The notes: generated from the letters alone by a model not told the origin. A DNA stretch of 64,000 bases from Pseudophaeobacter arcticus DSM 23566 (GCF_000473205.1 NZ_KI421507.1:43208-107207); one strand, 5' to 3'; counted from the first letter of the stretch, positions 8,199-16,956 are shown. Translations and numbers: made by a program.

Positions 8199-8636
8199 GT
8201 CTGCTCCATTCTTTTGGCACTGCCCCGAAGCAGATTTCGCCATGGCCTGTTTGGCAGGAATTGACTATCCGCCGGGCGTCGCAAGGTCCAGCCAAAAATG
8301 GCGAGCTTTCTACTCTAGGCTCTGGACTCATAGCCAGTAAATGACAAGTGCAGCGAGTGTGATGGCTGACAGGAAGACCTTCGGGCATCTGTCGTTTCGT
8401 GTTGCCACGCGCCGCCAATCTTTCAGCCTCCCGAACATGATCTCGATCCGGTTCCGGCGTTTGTAGCGGCCTGTCCTTCGGCAGAGTTTTTGGGTCCAAA
8501 GGTGGCCTAAACTAAGAGAGGGTTTGGCTCATCTGGTTGGTTTGATTACGCGGCGCGCTGTCCGGCGCTGCCACCGCGGCAATGGCCTTGGTCGCCGTCA
8601 TATCTGTTCTGCTACAAGGCACGTTCGCGAGGCTGG
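8199..8636. other. Junction region between the ACP gene and the accessory island
   Basis: About 440 bases without an intact gene. The central part is the IS5-type transposase remnant listed separately. Bases 8199-8327 should contain the promoter of the leftward ACP operon, but no clear promoter motif was seen. Bases 8491-8636 contain no recognisable gene. Confidence 0.5.
8328..8490 (-). pseudogene. IS5-family transposase, C-terminal remnant
   Basis: Reading the minus strand gives about 53 residues ending in a stop at 8328, with the signature segments YKRRNRIEIMFGRLKDWRR and CPKVFLSAITLAALVIYWL. These match the C-terminal end of IS5/IS427-group transposases, where the YREE-type motif containing the last catalytic acid (here RIE) lies. 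The N-terminal two thirds are absent and no inverted-repeat pair was found, so this is a dead fragment marking the island edge. Confidence 0.8.
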
Positions 8637-9131
8637 CTACGTTTCCGGTCGCGAGGGCATGCCTTCGTTTTCGGCAGCCTGGATCGACGCATTTTCGCGC
8701 GCTCCTTGGTGCGCCGGCTTTGGGTCCGGCACATCCATGTCGGACTGGGGCGTCCGGAGCCCGGAATAGAGATTTCGCAGATATGCCTCGGAAACGCCGT
8801 CAGCCTTCATCACAAGACGCACCATCGGATCGGCCAGCATTTCCTCCAGAAAGAAGTCGGACAACGCTCTGCCCGTCAGCTTGTCCCTGGCGCGTGCGTG
8901 GTCGAGGTCGACAAGGGAAACGGTCAGGGCCCGCGCAAGCCCGGGATGCGATGTCCGGGGATGAAGCTTCACCAGGACGGAGGCTTTCCAGGCTGCGGGA
9001 TCCTTTTGATCCGGGGGTGAAACCAACTCCGTTTCGATCTCGTACTCTCCCGCCGGGAGCGTCTCGGCAAAGCCTGGAACGGTGAACGGTCGGGAAAAGA
9101 CCGCGATGGTCTTGCTTGTCATGTCTTCCAT
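8637..9131 (-). CDS. Uncharacterised protein, paralog A of an island family
   Basis: A 164-residue protein. The start ATG at 9131 has GGAGG nine bases upstream. Residues ~8-35 (FSRPFTVPGFAETLPAGEYEIETEL) match the protein at 11908-12222 and the broken copy at 17456-17627, defining a shared N-terminal module: an F-x-x-PF-x-hydrophobic-x-G core followed by a LPAGEYE/DYE turn. No membrane segment or catalytic motif is evident. The C-terminal residues IQAAENEGMPSR come from a DNA segment repeated at 10974-11004. Function unknown; clustering with groESL and other small genes suggests a stress context, as inference only. Confidence 0.7.
   Translation of the reverse strand: MEDMTSKTIAVFSRPFTVPGFAETLPAGEYEIETELVSPPDQKDPAAWKASVLVKLHPRTSHPGLARALTVSLVDLDHARARDKLTGRALSDFFLEEMLADPMVRLVMKADGVSEAYLRNLYSGLRTPQSDMDVPDPKPAHQGARENASIQAAENEGMPSRPET
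8656..8686. repeat. 31-bp direct repeat, copy 1
   Basis: This segment matches 10974-11004 at 28 of 31 positions in the same orientation. Both contain the palindromic GCATGC. Copy 1 lies in the 3' end of the gene at 8637-9131; copy 2 lies between two genes. Confidence 0.75.
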
Positions 9132-9207
9132 CGGCGTATTCCTCCATGCGGCTGCTGCAAGTGGTCCGCGCCCCCTTTGAGGTAGGGGCGCGTGGCTCGT
9201 GCATCTC

Positions 9208-9345
9208 TCAAGATGTCTTGGTTTTCGCTGGTGCTTCCGTGTCGGCGGCCTTGGGCGCGTTCGCCTTGGCAGGTGCTTTTGATGTTTTGGCAGGCTTCGG
9301 CTTCATTGCGGCCGCGGCCCTGGCGGTGAGGTCCTTGAAGGACAT
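9208..9345 (-). CDS. Small Ala/Lys/Pro-rich protein (45 aa)
   Basis: A 45-residue protein starting MSFKDLTARAAAAMK, followed by a Lys/Pro/Ala/Thr-rich tail. The ATG at 9345 has an AAAGGA ribosome-binding site about 8 bases upstream, which supports it as a real gene despite its size. The low-complexity basic tail suggests a disordered, possibly nucleic-acid-associated protein, resembling the C-terminal tails of alphaproteobacterial histone-like proteins, but no domain can be named. Function unknown. Confidence 0.6.
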   Translation of the reverse strand: MSFKDLTARAAAAMKPKPAKTSKAPAKANAPKAADTEAPAKTKTS

Positions 9346-9478
9346 GTTATCGATCCTTTGATTGGCCGACGCCAAATTCCTCGTCCGTGCCGGACCGGGA
9401 TACTTTGCATCGGTATTAACTATATGGGGACTGGCGACCCGATTTACGATGGTGCACCGCAAAGGAAAACAAGGCCCG

Positions 9479-9982
9479 TCAGGCCAGTTCATCGGTCCAG
9501 ACCTTGAACTCCCTCAAAGTGTTTTCCCCAAATGTCTGGGTCAAAGGCACATCGGCGGCATCGCGGCCGCGCGCGATCAGAATTCTCGCAAATCTCGGTT
9601 TGTTGTTGCGCGGGTCGAACATGTGCCATTCACCAGCGAGAAAGACCTCAATCCATGCGGCGAAGTCTCCAGGCAGATGCGGGAGAGGCTCACCAATGTC
9701 GCTCAGATATCCGGTGCAGTAACGTGCCGGAATGTTCATGCAGCGACACAAGGCGATAGCGAGATGGGCAAAATCGCGGCAGACGCCCTGTCGCTCAGCC
9801 ATTGTTTGCGATGCAGAGCGCGTCGCATTCGCCTGCATGTAGTCGAAGCGGACATGCCCGTGCACGAAATCGCAGATCGCCTGAACGCGTGACCATCCGG
9901 GGTTCGTGGACTCGAAAAGACGCCACGCCTCCTCCGAAAGAAGGTCGGTATCGCAGTACCGGCTGCCCTGCAGGAACACCAA
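9479..9982 (-). CDS. Transglutaminase-like protein, N-terminally truncated
   Basis: A 167-residue core of a transglutaminase-like cysteine-protease-fold protein. The catalytic-cysteine block is ERQGVCRDFAHLAIALC, and the C-terminal block HMFDPRNNKPRFARILIARGRDAADV is typical of a large bacterial family usually around 270 residues with an extra N-terminal domain. That N-terminal domain is missing: upstream of the GTG at 9982 the frame runs only ~24 codons to a stop. The block that in many relatives reads DFHAW here reads DFAAW, so the usual catalytic histidine is absent. It may be a pseudogene or a non-catalytic variant. Confidence 0.7.
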   Translation of the reverse strand: MVFLQGSRYCDTDLLSEEAWRLFESTNPGWSRVQAICDFVHGHVRFDYMQANATRSASQTMAERQGVCRDFAHLAIALCRCMNIPARYCTGYLSDIGEPLPHLPGDFAAWIEVFLAGEWHMFDPRNNKPRFARILIARGRDAADVPLTQTFGENTLREFKVWTDELA

Positions 9983-10057
9983 GGTCTCGAAAGGCAGATC
10001 CTGAACCGCGTGCTGACGCGCATGTCGGCAACACGGTGGCGCATCGTCTTGTCGCCT

Positions 10058-10840
10058 CTATCTTCCAAGGATGCATGTCCCATCGGAGAGGTGGTAGCCT
10101 CGATTGCAACTCCACCGGTTTCCGGATCGGTCGAGATATGCGTTCAAAGGCAGATCGATAGCGACGCAGGCGCGGCCCAGCGGCTCGAATCCTCGATCAC
10201 AGCGCCAGCCCGGTCCATAGGATGCTTGGTCGAGAAACGCGTTTTCAGGCAGGACAATGGCGTCGCACCGGTCGTCGATCTTGATGAACCCTCGCTCGCA
10301 AACCCAGGCAGCGCCATAGCTTGCGTTGGTCAGATATGCGTTCGCTGGCACGGCAATCGGCATGCAAGTCCGTGCGACGACCGCGTAGCCGCGATCGCAG
10401 GTCCATCCCGTCCCCGAGCTGTCTTCTGTCAGATAGGCATGCTCGGGCAAAACGATGGACAAACATCCGTCGCCTTCCTGCCGGTACCCGCGTTCGCATT
10501 GCCAATCATTGCCGTAGGACCGGAGGAAGGCATTGGCGGGCACACGGATCGAATTGCAGGAGGTTCCGTTCACCTCCTCATACCCACGACCGCACTCCCA
10601 GCCTGTCCCATAGGAGCGCCCGGTCGGATAGGCATTCTCAGGGATATCGAGAGCCAGGCATTCGGCGCCCTCTACCCGGTAACCGAGTTCGCAGATCCAG
10701 CCGCCACCATAGCTGCGCGCCTGAGCGTTTTGCGGCATCGGGCCGGAGCCATCCTGCGCAAGAACGGAGAAGGCAAAAGACGCGATCACACCGGAAATGA
10801 CTGCCGTTCTCGCGATCATCCTCGCGAGGGGATATCTCAT
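10058..10840 (-). CDS. Secreted repeat protein with seven W-C-RG repeats
   Basis: A 260-residue exported protein. The start ATG at 10840 has AAGGAG upstream and begins a signal peptide (MRYPLARMIARTAVISGVIA, cleavage near SVLAQ). The mature protein is seven tandem repeats of about 33 residues. Consensus: N-A-(Y/F)-L, a short variable segment, S-Y-G-x-x-W-x-C-x-R-G-(Y/F), six variable residues, C, then a hydrophobic-V/L-P. Each repeat contributes two cysteines, suggesting one disulfide per unit in the periplasm or outside the cell. No enzyme motif is seen. Repeats of this type suggest binding to a surface, glycan or protein, but no family name can be given. Confidence 0.75.
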   Translation of the reverse strand: MRYPLARMIARTAVISGVIASFAFSVLAQDGSGPMPQNAQARSYGGGWICELGYRVEGAECLALDIPENAYPTGRSYGTGWECGRGYEEVNGTSCNSIRVPANAFLRSYGNDWQCERGYRQEGDGCLSIVLPEHAYLTEDSSGTGWTCDRGYAVVARTCMPIAVPANAYLTNASYGAAWVCERGFIKIDDRCDAIVLPENAFLDQASYGPGWRCDRGFEPLGRACVAIDLPLNAYLDRSGNRWSCNRGYHLSDGTCILGR

Positions 10841-10973
10841 CGCCGCTTGCTCCTTGGCGGACCAGAGGTCGCCGGTTTCCGCACGAGTTTTCGATAGCCC
10901 AAGCGTGAGCGTTCCGGTCAGCCGTCGAGTGGGCGCGGGCGGTGGCGGGGAGCCCCTCGAGTTGGATCTCGAT

Positions 10974-11004
10974 GGCATGCCTTCGTTCTCGGCCACCTGG
11001 ATCG
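10974..11004. repeat. 31-bp direct repeat, copy 2
   Basis: This matches 8656-8686 with three mismatches. It lies between the repeat-protein gene start and the small gene ending at 11041. Read in the minus-strand frame it encodes nearly the same peptide (IQVAENEGMPSR) as the end of the 8637-9131 gene, suggesting copied or deleted coding sequence. Confidence 0.75.
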
Positions 11005-11040
11005 GGAAGTCCTGCTGGACGGTCGGGCGGGTGCTGCCGG

Positions 11041-11244
11041 TCATCGGAGGGACAACTTGTGCAAAGCCGCGGCCGCAAGAGCATGTTCCTTCTGGAGGTA
11101 GTCGCCGCGGAACTTGCCATCGACCTGCACCTCCCAGATGCCGTTTCGTTCGCGTACCTGAACCCCACCCCGCTGCGCCGGTCGGCTCATTGAAAAATCC
11201 TGTCCCTCTCTGCTATTCGGCGGCAGGGGTTTGATGTCGGTCAT
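11041..11244 (-). CDS. Small uncharacterised protein (67 aa)
   Basis: A 67-residue soluble protein. The ATG at 11244 follows AAGGAG at good spacing. The C-terminal part (VQVRERNGIWEVQVDGKFRG, then DYLQKEHALAAAAL) has the alternating pattern of a small beta-sheet followed by a helix, somewhat like DUF2188-type domains, but this is a weak resemblance. It belongs to the minus-strand run of small island genes. Function unknown. Confidence 0.6.
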   Translation of the reverse strand: MTDIKPLPPNSREGQDFSMSRPAQRGGVQVRERNGIWEVQVDGKFRGDYLQKEHALAAAALHKLSLR

Positions 11245-11313
11245 TTCCAGCTCCTTCGCATTGGGCGCGCGCGCTTCTCCGAGGAGCATCACGGCGCGAA
11301 TGAATTCTTCCGC

Positions 11314-11460
11314 TTAATCGTCGGTTTCGCGATGGTCATGTTCATGCCGGGTCAATTCCATCGGCTCCACGAACCGTTCTCGCAGGTGATCGACGAAACG
11401 CGGCTCGGTACGGGCCATGTAGGCGATCAGGGCCTGCAAGATCCGTTCATGGGCCAGCAC
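11314..11460 (-). CDS. Possible very small protein (48 aa)
   Basis: The frame ending at 11314 encodes VLAHERILQALIAYMARTEP, then a second charged helix and a His/Asp/Glu-rich tail (HEHDHRETDD). The helix-forming and charged pattern looks coding, and the frame continues upstream to ~11560 without a good start codon. GTG at 11460 is the only plausible start and has only a weak ribosome-binding site. The acidic His-rich tail might bind metal. Existence and start are uncertain. Confidence 0.4.
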   Translation of the reverse strand: MLAHERILQALIAYMARTEPRFVDHLRERFVEPMELTRHEHDHRETDD

Positions 11461-11566
11461 GCGCGGTTCGAGATCGGTCGGCTCCGAAGCCGGACATGCA
11501 AGAGCTTTCGCTTGTGTCTGGCCTGCTGCGCCCCCCCCAAAACGAGGTCGGTTTGCTTTGTCTCGT

Positions 11567-11911
11567 TCAGAGTTCGAGTTCCGCGAGACAGGCCTGCGCG
11601 ATGTCGCGGTTCGGGGCATCGGTTCCAGGCATGGTCGACCAGCCCGCCGCCATGAGCGCGTCGCGCCTCTGGTAGGTTGAGGTTGCCCGGATCGTTGCAA
11701 GCTTGTCCGCCCGAGCCGGGTCTGACCGCGCCATGTCGAGGCAGACGGGCACCATGGAGGCGACAACATCGCCGCGGGACATCGCCATCGCCCTGTCATT
11801 CGCGGTGCTGCCGGTCACCCAGCCGCCCCACGAAAATCCGACGACGCCGACGAAGACAGCGCCGATCACGGCACCATAGATACCGGGTTTAAGCCATTCG
11901 GGAGTATTCAT
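11567..11911 (-). CDS. Single-helix membrane protein of unknown function
   Basis: A 114-residue protein with one N-terminal membrane helix (GIYGAVIGAVFVGVVGFSWGGWVTG, residues ~10-34) followed by a soluble, Ala-rich helical domain with two cysteines (VCLDMARS and QACLAELEL). The start ATG overlaps the stop of the upstream gene (ATGA). I recall similar proteins as common conserved hypotheticals in alphaproteobacteria but cannot name a family. It is co-translated with the paralog B gene. Confidence 0.7.
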   Translation of the reverse strand: MNTPEWLKPGIYGAVIGAVFVGVVGFSWGGWVTGSTANDRAMAMSRGDVVASMVPVCLDMARSDPARADKLATIRATSTYQRRDALMAAGWSTMPGTDAPNRDIAQACLAELEL

Positions 11912-12222
11912 TTCAAGTCCTCCTGCGGGGAAAGCGCCGCATCGCTGTGATTGTTCGTTTTGATTGTGGCCGCATCCCGGCTCAGCGCCTCTTTCAGGTC
12001 TTTTTCAAAAATGACCCTCAACTCGGAACGTCCCGCATGACCGCCCCTACCGCGCACTGTCAGGTAGGTCGCCGTTCGTCGGTAAGCCTCGAAGCTCAGC
12101 CCCTGGAGAAGCTCCTCTTCGACGAGAACTTCATAGTCACCCGCAGGCAAATCGCCCGGGTAACCCGACAAGGTGAACGGGTTTGAAAACGTCACCGTCG
12201 ATCTGCTCGACCGCATGGTCAT
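11908..12222 (-). CDS. Uncharacterised protein, paralog B of an island family
   Basis: A 104-residue protein. Residues 9-35 (VTFSNPFTLSGYPGDLPAGD, then YEVLVEEE) are clearly related to paralog A at 8637-9131 and the broken copy at 17456-17627. The ATG at 12222 has GGAGAG five bases upstream. After the shared module it continues with YRRTATYLTV and an Arg-rich segment. It is the first gene of the leftward run and is stop-start coupled to the membrane protein gene. Function unknown. Confidence 0.7.
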   Translation of the reverse strand: MTMRSSRSTVTFSNPFTLSGYPGDLPAGDYEVLVEEELLQGLSFEAYRRTATYLTVRGRGGHAGRSELRVIFEKDLKEALSRDAATIKTNNHSDAALSPQEDLK

Positions 12223-12494
12223 CTTTGCTCTCCGCGATGTTGGCAGGTCCGTCGCTCATCACTGTCGACGGTCCCTTGGAGTGCGGGCCTGACCAGTCGA
12301 ACGATTAATTCTCTTGTACCTCGTGATCGTTAGTCTGGCGCTGACACATGTTAGTCCCCGGCGCCGAAACAGCTGCGACCTTCCCGGGCGCAGTCGTCCG
12401 CACTGACCTGTGTAAGGGCGACGAGACCGACCTGCGCGTATCCTTTGGGAAACAGGGGCGATCTGCGTTCCTGCAATCAAGGAACGGAACGACG
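12223..12494. promoter_or_regulatory. Divergent intergenic region inside the island
   Basis: About 270 bases between the leftward small-gene run and the rightward gene at 12495. It should carry both promoters. No clear sigma-factor motif or palindrome was identified. Confidence 0.35.
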
Positions 12495-12920
12495 ATGACC
12501 GCACCCAATGTCCTTAACCCGCACCCGCCCGAGTTTGATCGGTTTCTCCATGCGTCGGTCGGCGAGGATCGAAACGGATATGTCGTGACGGTCCTCTCCA
12601 CGCTCGCGCGGCTCGGCTTCGATCCATGGAAAGAAACCGCTGAGCTGGTCGCGCTGGGGCGCGATGCTGCGCGATCACGGTTGGGAAAGCTGCTTGCTCG
12701 ATTTCCGGATGTTCCCACGCTTGCAAGCGATCACGGCAAGGTCGCACATGAGCTTAGCCAGCTGCTTCCCGAAGGCCGGGCGTCAGGCAGCCCAAAGCGG
12801 GCTGCCTCGACGGTGGCCGTTGGTCGTCCGGGCAAAAACGGCGCGATCTGGGCTGCACTCGCGATCATCTTTGTGCTGTTTCAGATGTTCATGGTTGGCA
12901 GGCCGGGGTCAGGCGAATGA
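12495..12920 (+). CDS. Tail-anchored protein of unknown function
   Basis: A 141-residue protein beginning MTAPNVLNPHPPEFDRFLHA, chosen over longer frames because similar openings recur in alphaproteobacterial hypotheticals and an AAGGA lies upstream. The body is helical (NGYVVTVLSTLARLGFDPWK). A C-terminal membrane helix (GAIWAALAIIFVLFQMFMVG, ~residues 117-136) is followed by a few residues, giving a tail-anchor topology. The stop overlaps the next gene (ATGA). Function unknown; island location suggests stress or envelope association. Confidence 0.65.
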   Translation: MTAPNVLNPHPPEFDRFLHASVGEDRNGYVVTVLSTLARLGFDPWKETAELVALGRDAARSRLGKLLARFPDVPTLASDHGKVAHELSQLLPEGRASGSPKRAASTVAVGRPGKNGAIWAALAIIFVLFQMFMVGRPGSGE

Positions 12921-13324
12921 CCGTTTCCACTCAGACATCGACGCCAATGGGTCATTCTGCGCACAAGACCGGGACGCTATCGCCGCGCGAACAGAGCGTT
13001 CTCTGGGACATGGAGGAACATTTCTGGACCAGTGGCGCGGACCACGCGCGGGCGACAACAGCAGACAACGCCGTGATGATTTTCCCTTATCCGCCCGGCA
13101 TCCTCCAGGGTGACCAGATCTGGACCCATCTAAAGCAGAGCACCGGCTGGCGCTCCGTCGTCACGTCCGCATCACGCCGACCGATCCCGACAAGATGCTC
13201 CACGACCATCGCTTCGTCCCTTGACGCCGCCCAGAGTATGGCGGTCGCCAAGCGTGGGCTCGACGCCTGTGAAGTCGGGCTTTGGACCTGTCACGCTTTC
13301 GTGCCGCTCCACGTGCTCGTTTAA
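12917..13324 (+). pseudogene. NTF2/SnoaL-like protein, disrupted
   Basis: The first ~75 residues (LSPREQSVLWDMEEHFW, then AVMIFPYPPGILQGDQIW and STGWRSVV) look like the start of an NTF2/SnoaL-like small alpha+beta protein. After TGWRSVV the sequence becomes Arg/Ser/Thr-rich with no beta pattern, and another frame (VRITPTDPDKMLHDHRFVP then stop) looks more protein-like, so a frameshift or recombination joint is likely near 13155. The frame then runs into the IS3 element at 13283. The start ATG overlaps the upstream gene stop. Confidence 0.55.
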
Positions 13325-14220
13325 GCCACCTTTCGTTCGAAGGCGACAGGGCTTTTCCAGCCCAGTGCTGAATGGCGGCGGCGCGGATTGTAGAAGCCGT
13401 TGATGTATTCGAAGATCGCCATCTCGGCCTGCCGCCGTGTTTCCCATGAATGCCGCCAAATCAGTTCGGCCTTGATGGTTTTGAAGAACGTCTCGACTGC
13501 AGCGTTATCGTAGCAATTGCCTTTGCCACTCATGGACACTTTGAAGCCGTGCTGTCGCAAGATCTGTCGATAGTCGTGCGAACAATATTGCGATCCGCGA
13601 TCCGTGTGATGGATGCAGCCCTTCGGCGGCCCCCGGAAGGCTATTGCCATGTTCAACGCACGGATCGCCAGGTCCCGCTTCATCCTGTTACTCACCGCCC
13701 AGCCGATCACGCGCCTTGAATGCAGATCCAGTATCACAGCGAGATACAACCAACCTTCACGCGTCCAGATATAGCTGATGTCCATTGCCCGGCAGGGTAT
13801 TTCCGTAGGAAATGTCCCGAGAGGGGCCGCCCACTTCTGGTTTGGCCCATCAGCGTTGAAGTCCCGGTCCAACAGGTTCGGCGCGATGTTGAACTTATGA
13901 TTGCTGTCTGTAGTCACCTTGTGTTTGCGCGTTCTGATGACCGATATGCCGTTCTGGCGCATCAAGCGACCCACGCGACGATGACCAATAACCAGTCCGA
14001 TCTCTTTCAATTCCTCAGTCATGCGCGGCCTGCCATAACTGCCAAGGCTGAGACGGGATTGTTCTTTGATATGCGCCAGCGTGACCAGGTCGGACCGTTG
14101 TCTGCGGCTGGCAGGGCGACTGCGGAATGCCCGCAACCCACGTGAACTGACCCCCATGACACCGCACATCCGGCCGATAGAGAACGCAGATCGGTGTTCC
14201 TCAATGAACCTAAACCTCAC
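13321..14220 (-). CDS. IS3-family transposase OrfB (DDE integrase core)
   Basis: A 299-residue retroviral-type integrase domain, normally made as an OrfAB fusion by -1 frameshifting. DDE-region landmarks are DISYIW (first Asp), HTDRGSQY (second Asp) and NAAVETFFKTIKAE (Glu), followed by the usual PRRRHSALGWKSP ending. Just before the first Asp, between NQKWA and MDISYIW, there is an in-frame insertion of about 14 residues (APLGTFPTEIPCRA) not expected from relatives I know, where NQKWAGDISY is usual. The insertion may impair activity. Confidence 0.88.
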   Translation of the reverse strand: MRFRFIEEHRSAFSIGRMCGVMGVSSRGLRAFRSRPASRRQRSDLVTLAHIKEQSRLSLGSYGRPRMTEELKEIGLVIGHRRVGRLMRQNGISVIRTRKHKVTTDSNHKFNIAPNLLDRDFNADGPNQKWAAPLGTFPTEIPCRAMDISYIWTREGWLYLAVILDLHSRRVIGWAVSNRMKRDLAIRALNMAIAFRGPPKGCIHHTDRGSQYCSHDYRQILRQHGFKVSMSGKGNCYDNAAVETFFKTIKAELIWRHSWETRRQAEMAIFEYINGFYNPRRRHSALGWKSPVAFERKVA

Positions 14221-14492
14221 GGCTTTTGGCTCGCGAAGAACACCGTGGCCTTTTTTAAGATTTCCCGCTCCTCCTTGAGAATGCGGTTCTCGCGCCGAAG
14301 CCGGTCATTCTCTTGGGCGAGGCCTAAATCCTCTTTCGTCACCACACCCGTGTCTCTGTATGCCGTGATCCATTTGTTCAGCGTCGACATGCCCACACCT
14401 AGGTCATCAGCTACCTGATTGCGCGTTAGCCCACTGGTCAGTGCTATCCGCACCGCATCCTGGCGAAATTCGTCCGTCCGTTTCAGTCCCAT
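14217..14492 (-). CDS. IS3-family transposase OrfA (helix-turn-helix)
   Basis: A 91-residue DNA-binding protein: an HTH segment (GLTRNQVADDLGVGMSTLNKW) followed by a leucine-zipper-like coiled coil (LAQENDRLRRENRILKEERE). A slippery A6-G heptamer on the minus strand (14256 to 14250) near the end of the frame is the likely -1 frameshift site for making OrfAB. The OrfA stop overlaps the OrfB GTG by 4 bases. Confidence 0.9.
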   Translation of the reverse strand: MGLKRTDEFRQDAVRIALTSGLTRNQVADDLGVGMSTLNKWITAYRDTGVVTKEDLGLAQENDRLRRENRILKEEREILKKATVFFASQKP

Positions 14493-14555
14493 AGTTCATC
14501 TCCTTTGTTGCAGTAAATGCTATCAAAGGAGCGGCATCAAACCGCGACAGGTCCA

Positions 14556-14619
14556 CTTCGACGACCTGCGGGAGGATTTATGGATATCTGTTGATTGGAA
14601 GCCGGAAGATATTCTTTGA
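14556..14619 (+). pseudogene. 3' end of a gene interrupted by the IS3 element
   Basis: When the IS3 element and one copy of the CTT duplication are removed, bases before 13283 join to 14559 onward. In the joined frame the last residues read SGFDDLREDLWISVDWKPED then IL and a stop at about 14619, which looks like a real protein end. The gene's identity is unknown because its upstream part is itself scrambled. Confidence 0.4.
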
Positions 14620-14662
14620 GACGCTATTGTAGAACCCCTGCTGAGCCATCACATAGATGACA

Positions 14663-14689
14663 TTGGCACTCCGGTATGGCGAGTGCCAG
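14663..14689 (+). promoter_or_regulatory. CIRCE operator (HrcA-binding) upstream of groES
   Basis: TTGGCACTC-N9-GAGTGCCAG, a nearly perfect inverted repeat with the exact 9-base spacer of the CIRCE element (consensus TTAGCACTC-N9-GAGTGCTAA). It lies 54 bases before the groES start. This predicts repression by HrcA and induction when chaperonin is titrated by unfolded protein. Confidence 0.92.
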
Positions 14690-14743
14690 TGCACCTTCGA
14701 ACATCGCCATGCTCCCTTGGACATCCGAAGAAGGAGCACTTAA

Positions 14744-15031
14744 TTGACGTTCACTCCACTCCACGACCGGGTTCTCGTCCGCCGCATTGAAGGCGACGCG
14801 AAGACCTCAGGCGGGCTTATCATCCCCGACACCGCAAAAGAGAAGCCGCAGGAAGGCGAGATCGTCGCGACCGGCGCCGGCGCCATGGACGAGGATGGCG
14901 AACGCATCGCCATGGACGTCAAGGCGGGCGACCAGATCCTGTTCGGAAAATGGTCGGGAACCGAAATCAAGCTCGACGGCGAAACCCTCATGATCATGAA
15001 GGAGAGCGACATTCTCGGCGTCATGACCTGA
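14744..15031 (+). CDS. groES: GroES co-chaperonin (second copy)
   Basis: A 95-residue GroES (10-kDa chaperonin), full length. Family landmarks are [10 protein letters not shown] at the N terminus, the mobile-loop region [15 protein letters not shown], and a C terminus ESDILGVMT. The start is a TTG; the AAGGAG just upstream fixes it, and no ATG is available. It forms the heptameric lid of the GroEL cage encoded 44 bases downstream. Its position among insertion sequences suggests an accessory chaperonin rather than the housekeeping pair. Confidence 0.96.
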   Translation: MTFTPLHDRVLVRRIEGDAKTSGGLIIPDTAKEKPQEGEIVATGAGAMDEDGERIAMDVKAGDQILFGKWSGTEIKLDGETLMIMKESDILGVMT

Positions 15032-15075
15032 CCCCGACAGCGACGCCGTAATTTCATTCTCAGGAGCACCCAATC

Positions 15076-16713
<1,638 letters not shown>

Positions 16714-16821
16714 GCGCCCACGTCTATTGGGCAGGGCCCTTGGGGCGCCAAATCGCAATCTGACAAAGACCAAAGACGAGAACAGCATCAGAAACAGCAA
16801 TCTGGATCAGGAGGATCTGAC

Positions 16822-16956
16822 GTGTCAAAAGGTGACAAGAAGCGCGGGAATAAAGAAGCGAAGAAACCCAAAAAGGTGAAGGAAAAGGTCGTTGTGACAG
16901 CTGATTTTACCAAGGGTAAAACCTTGACCAATCTGGGCGAGCACAAGAAGAAATAG
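16822..16956 (+). CDS. Small Lys-rich protein (44 aa)
   Basis: GTG at 16822 preceded by a strong AGGAGG site encodes 44 residues, a very basic N-terminal half (KGDKKRGNKEAKKPKKVKEK) followed by VTADFTKGKTLTNLGEHKKK. The good ribosome-binding site and my recollection of similar small alphaproteobacterial proteins support it. Likely disordered; a nucleic-acid or chaperone-client role is speculation. Confidence 0.65.
   Translation: MSKGDKKRGNKEAKKPKKVKEKVVVTADFTKGKTLTNLGEHKKK

Larger units (their letters stand above)
13283..14555 (-). mobile_element. IS3-family insertion sequence, complete, with IRs and TSD
   Basis: A 1273-bp element bounded by 28-bp imperfect inverted repeats: 13283-13310 begins TGGACCTGTC and 14528-14555 ends with its complement GACAGGTCCA. 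A 3-bp direct repeat CTT flanks both ends (13280-13282 and 14556-14558), as expected for IS3-family target duplication. It carries orfA and orfB on the minus strand. The intact ends and duplication suggest fairly recent insertion into already accessory DNA. Confidence 0.9.

Noticed and set aside
10190..10210. A GGCTCGAATCC string resembling a tRNA T-loop.
   Set aside because: It lies inside the repeat-protein gene and no cloverleaf can be folded around it.
12305..12718. Open frames on the minus strand in and around the divergent intergenic region.
   Set aside because: They overlap the better-supported gene at 12495-12920 and have no ribosome-binding site or domain-like sequence.
16716..16732. 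Inverted repeat GCCCA / TGGGC just after groEL.
   Set aside because: The 5-bp stem is short and has no U tract, so it was not called a terminator.
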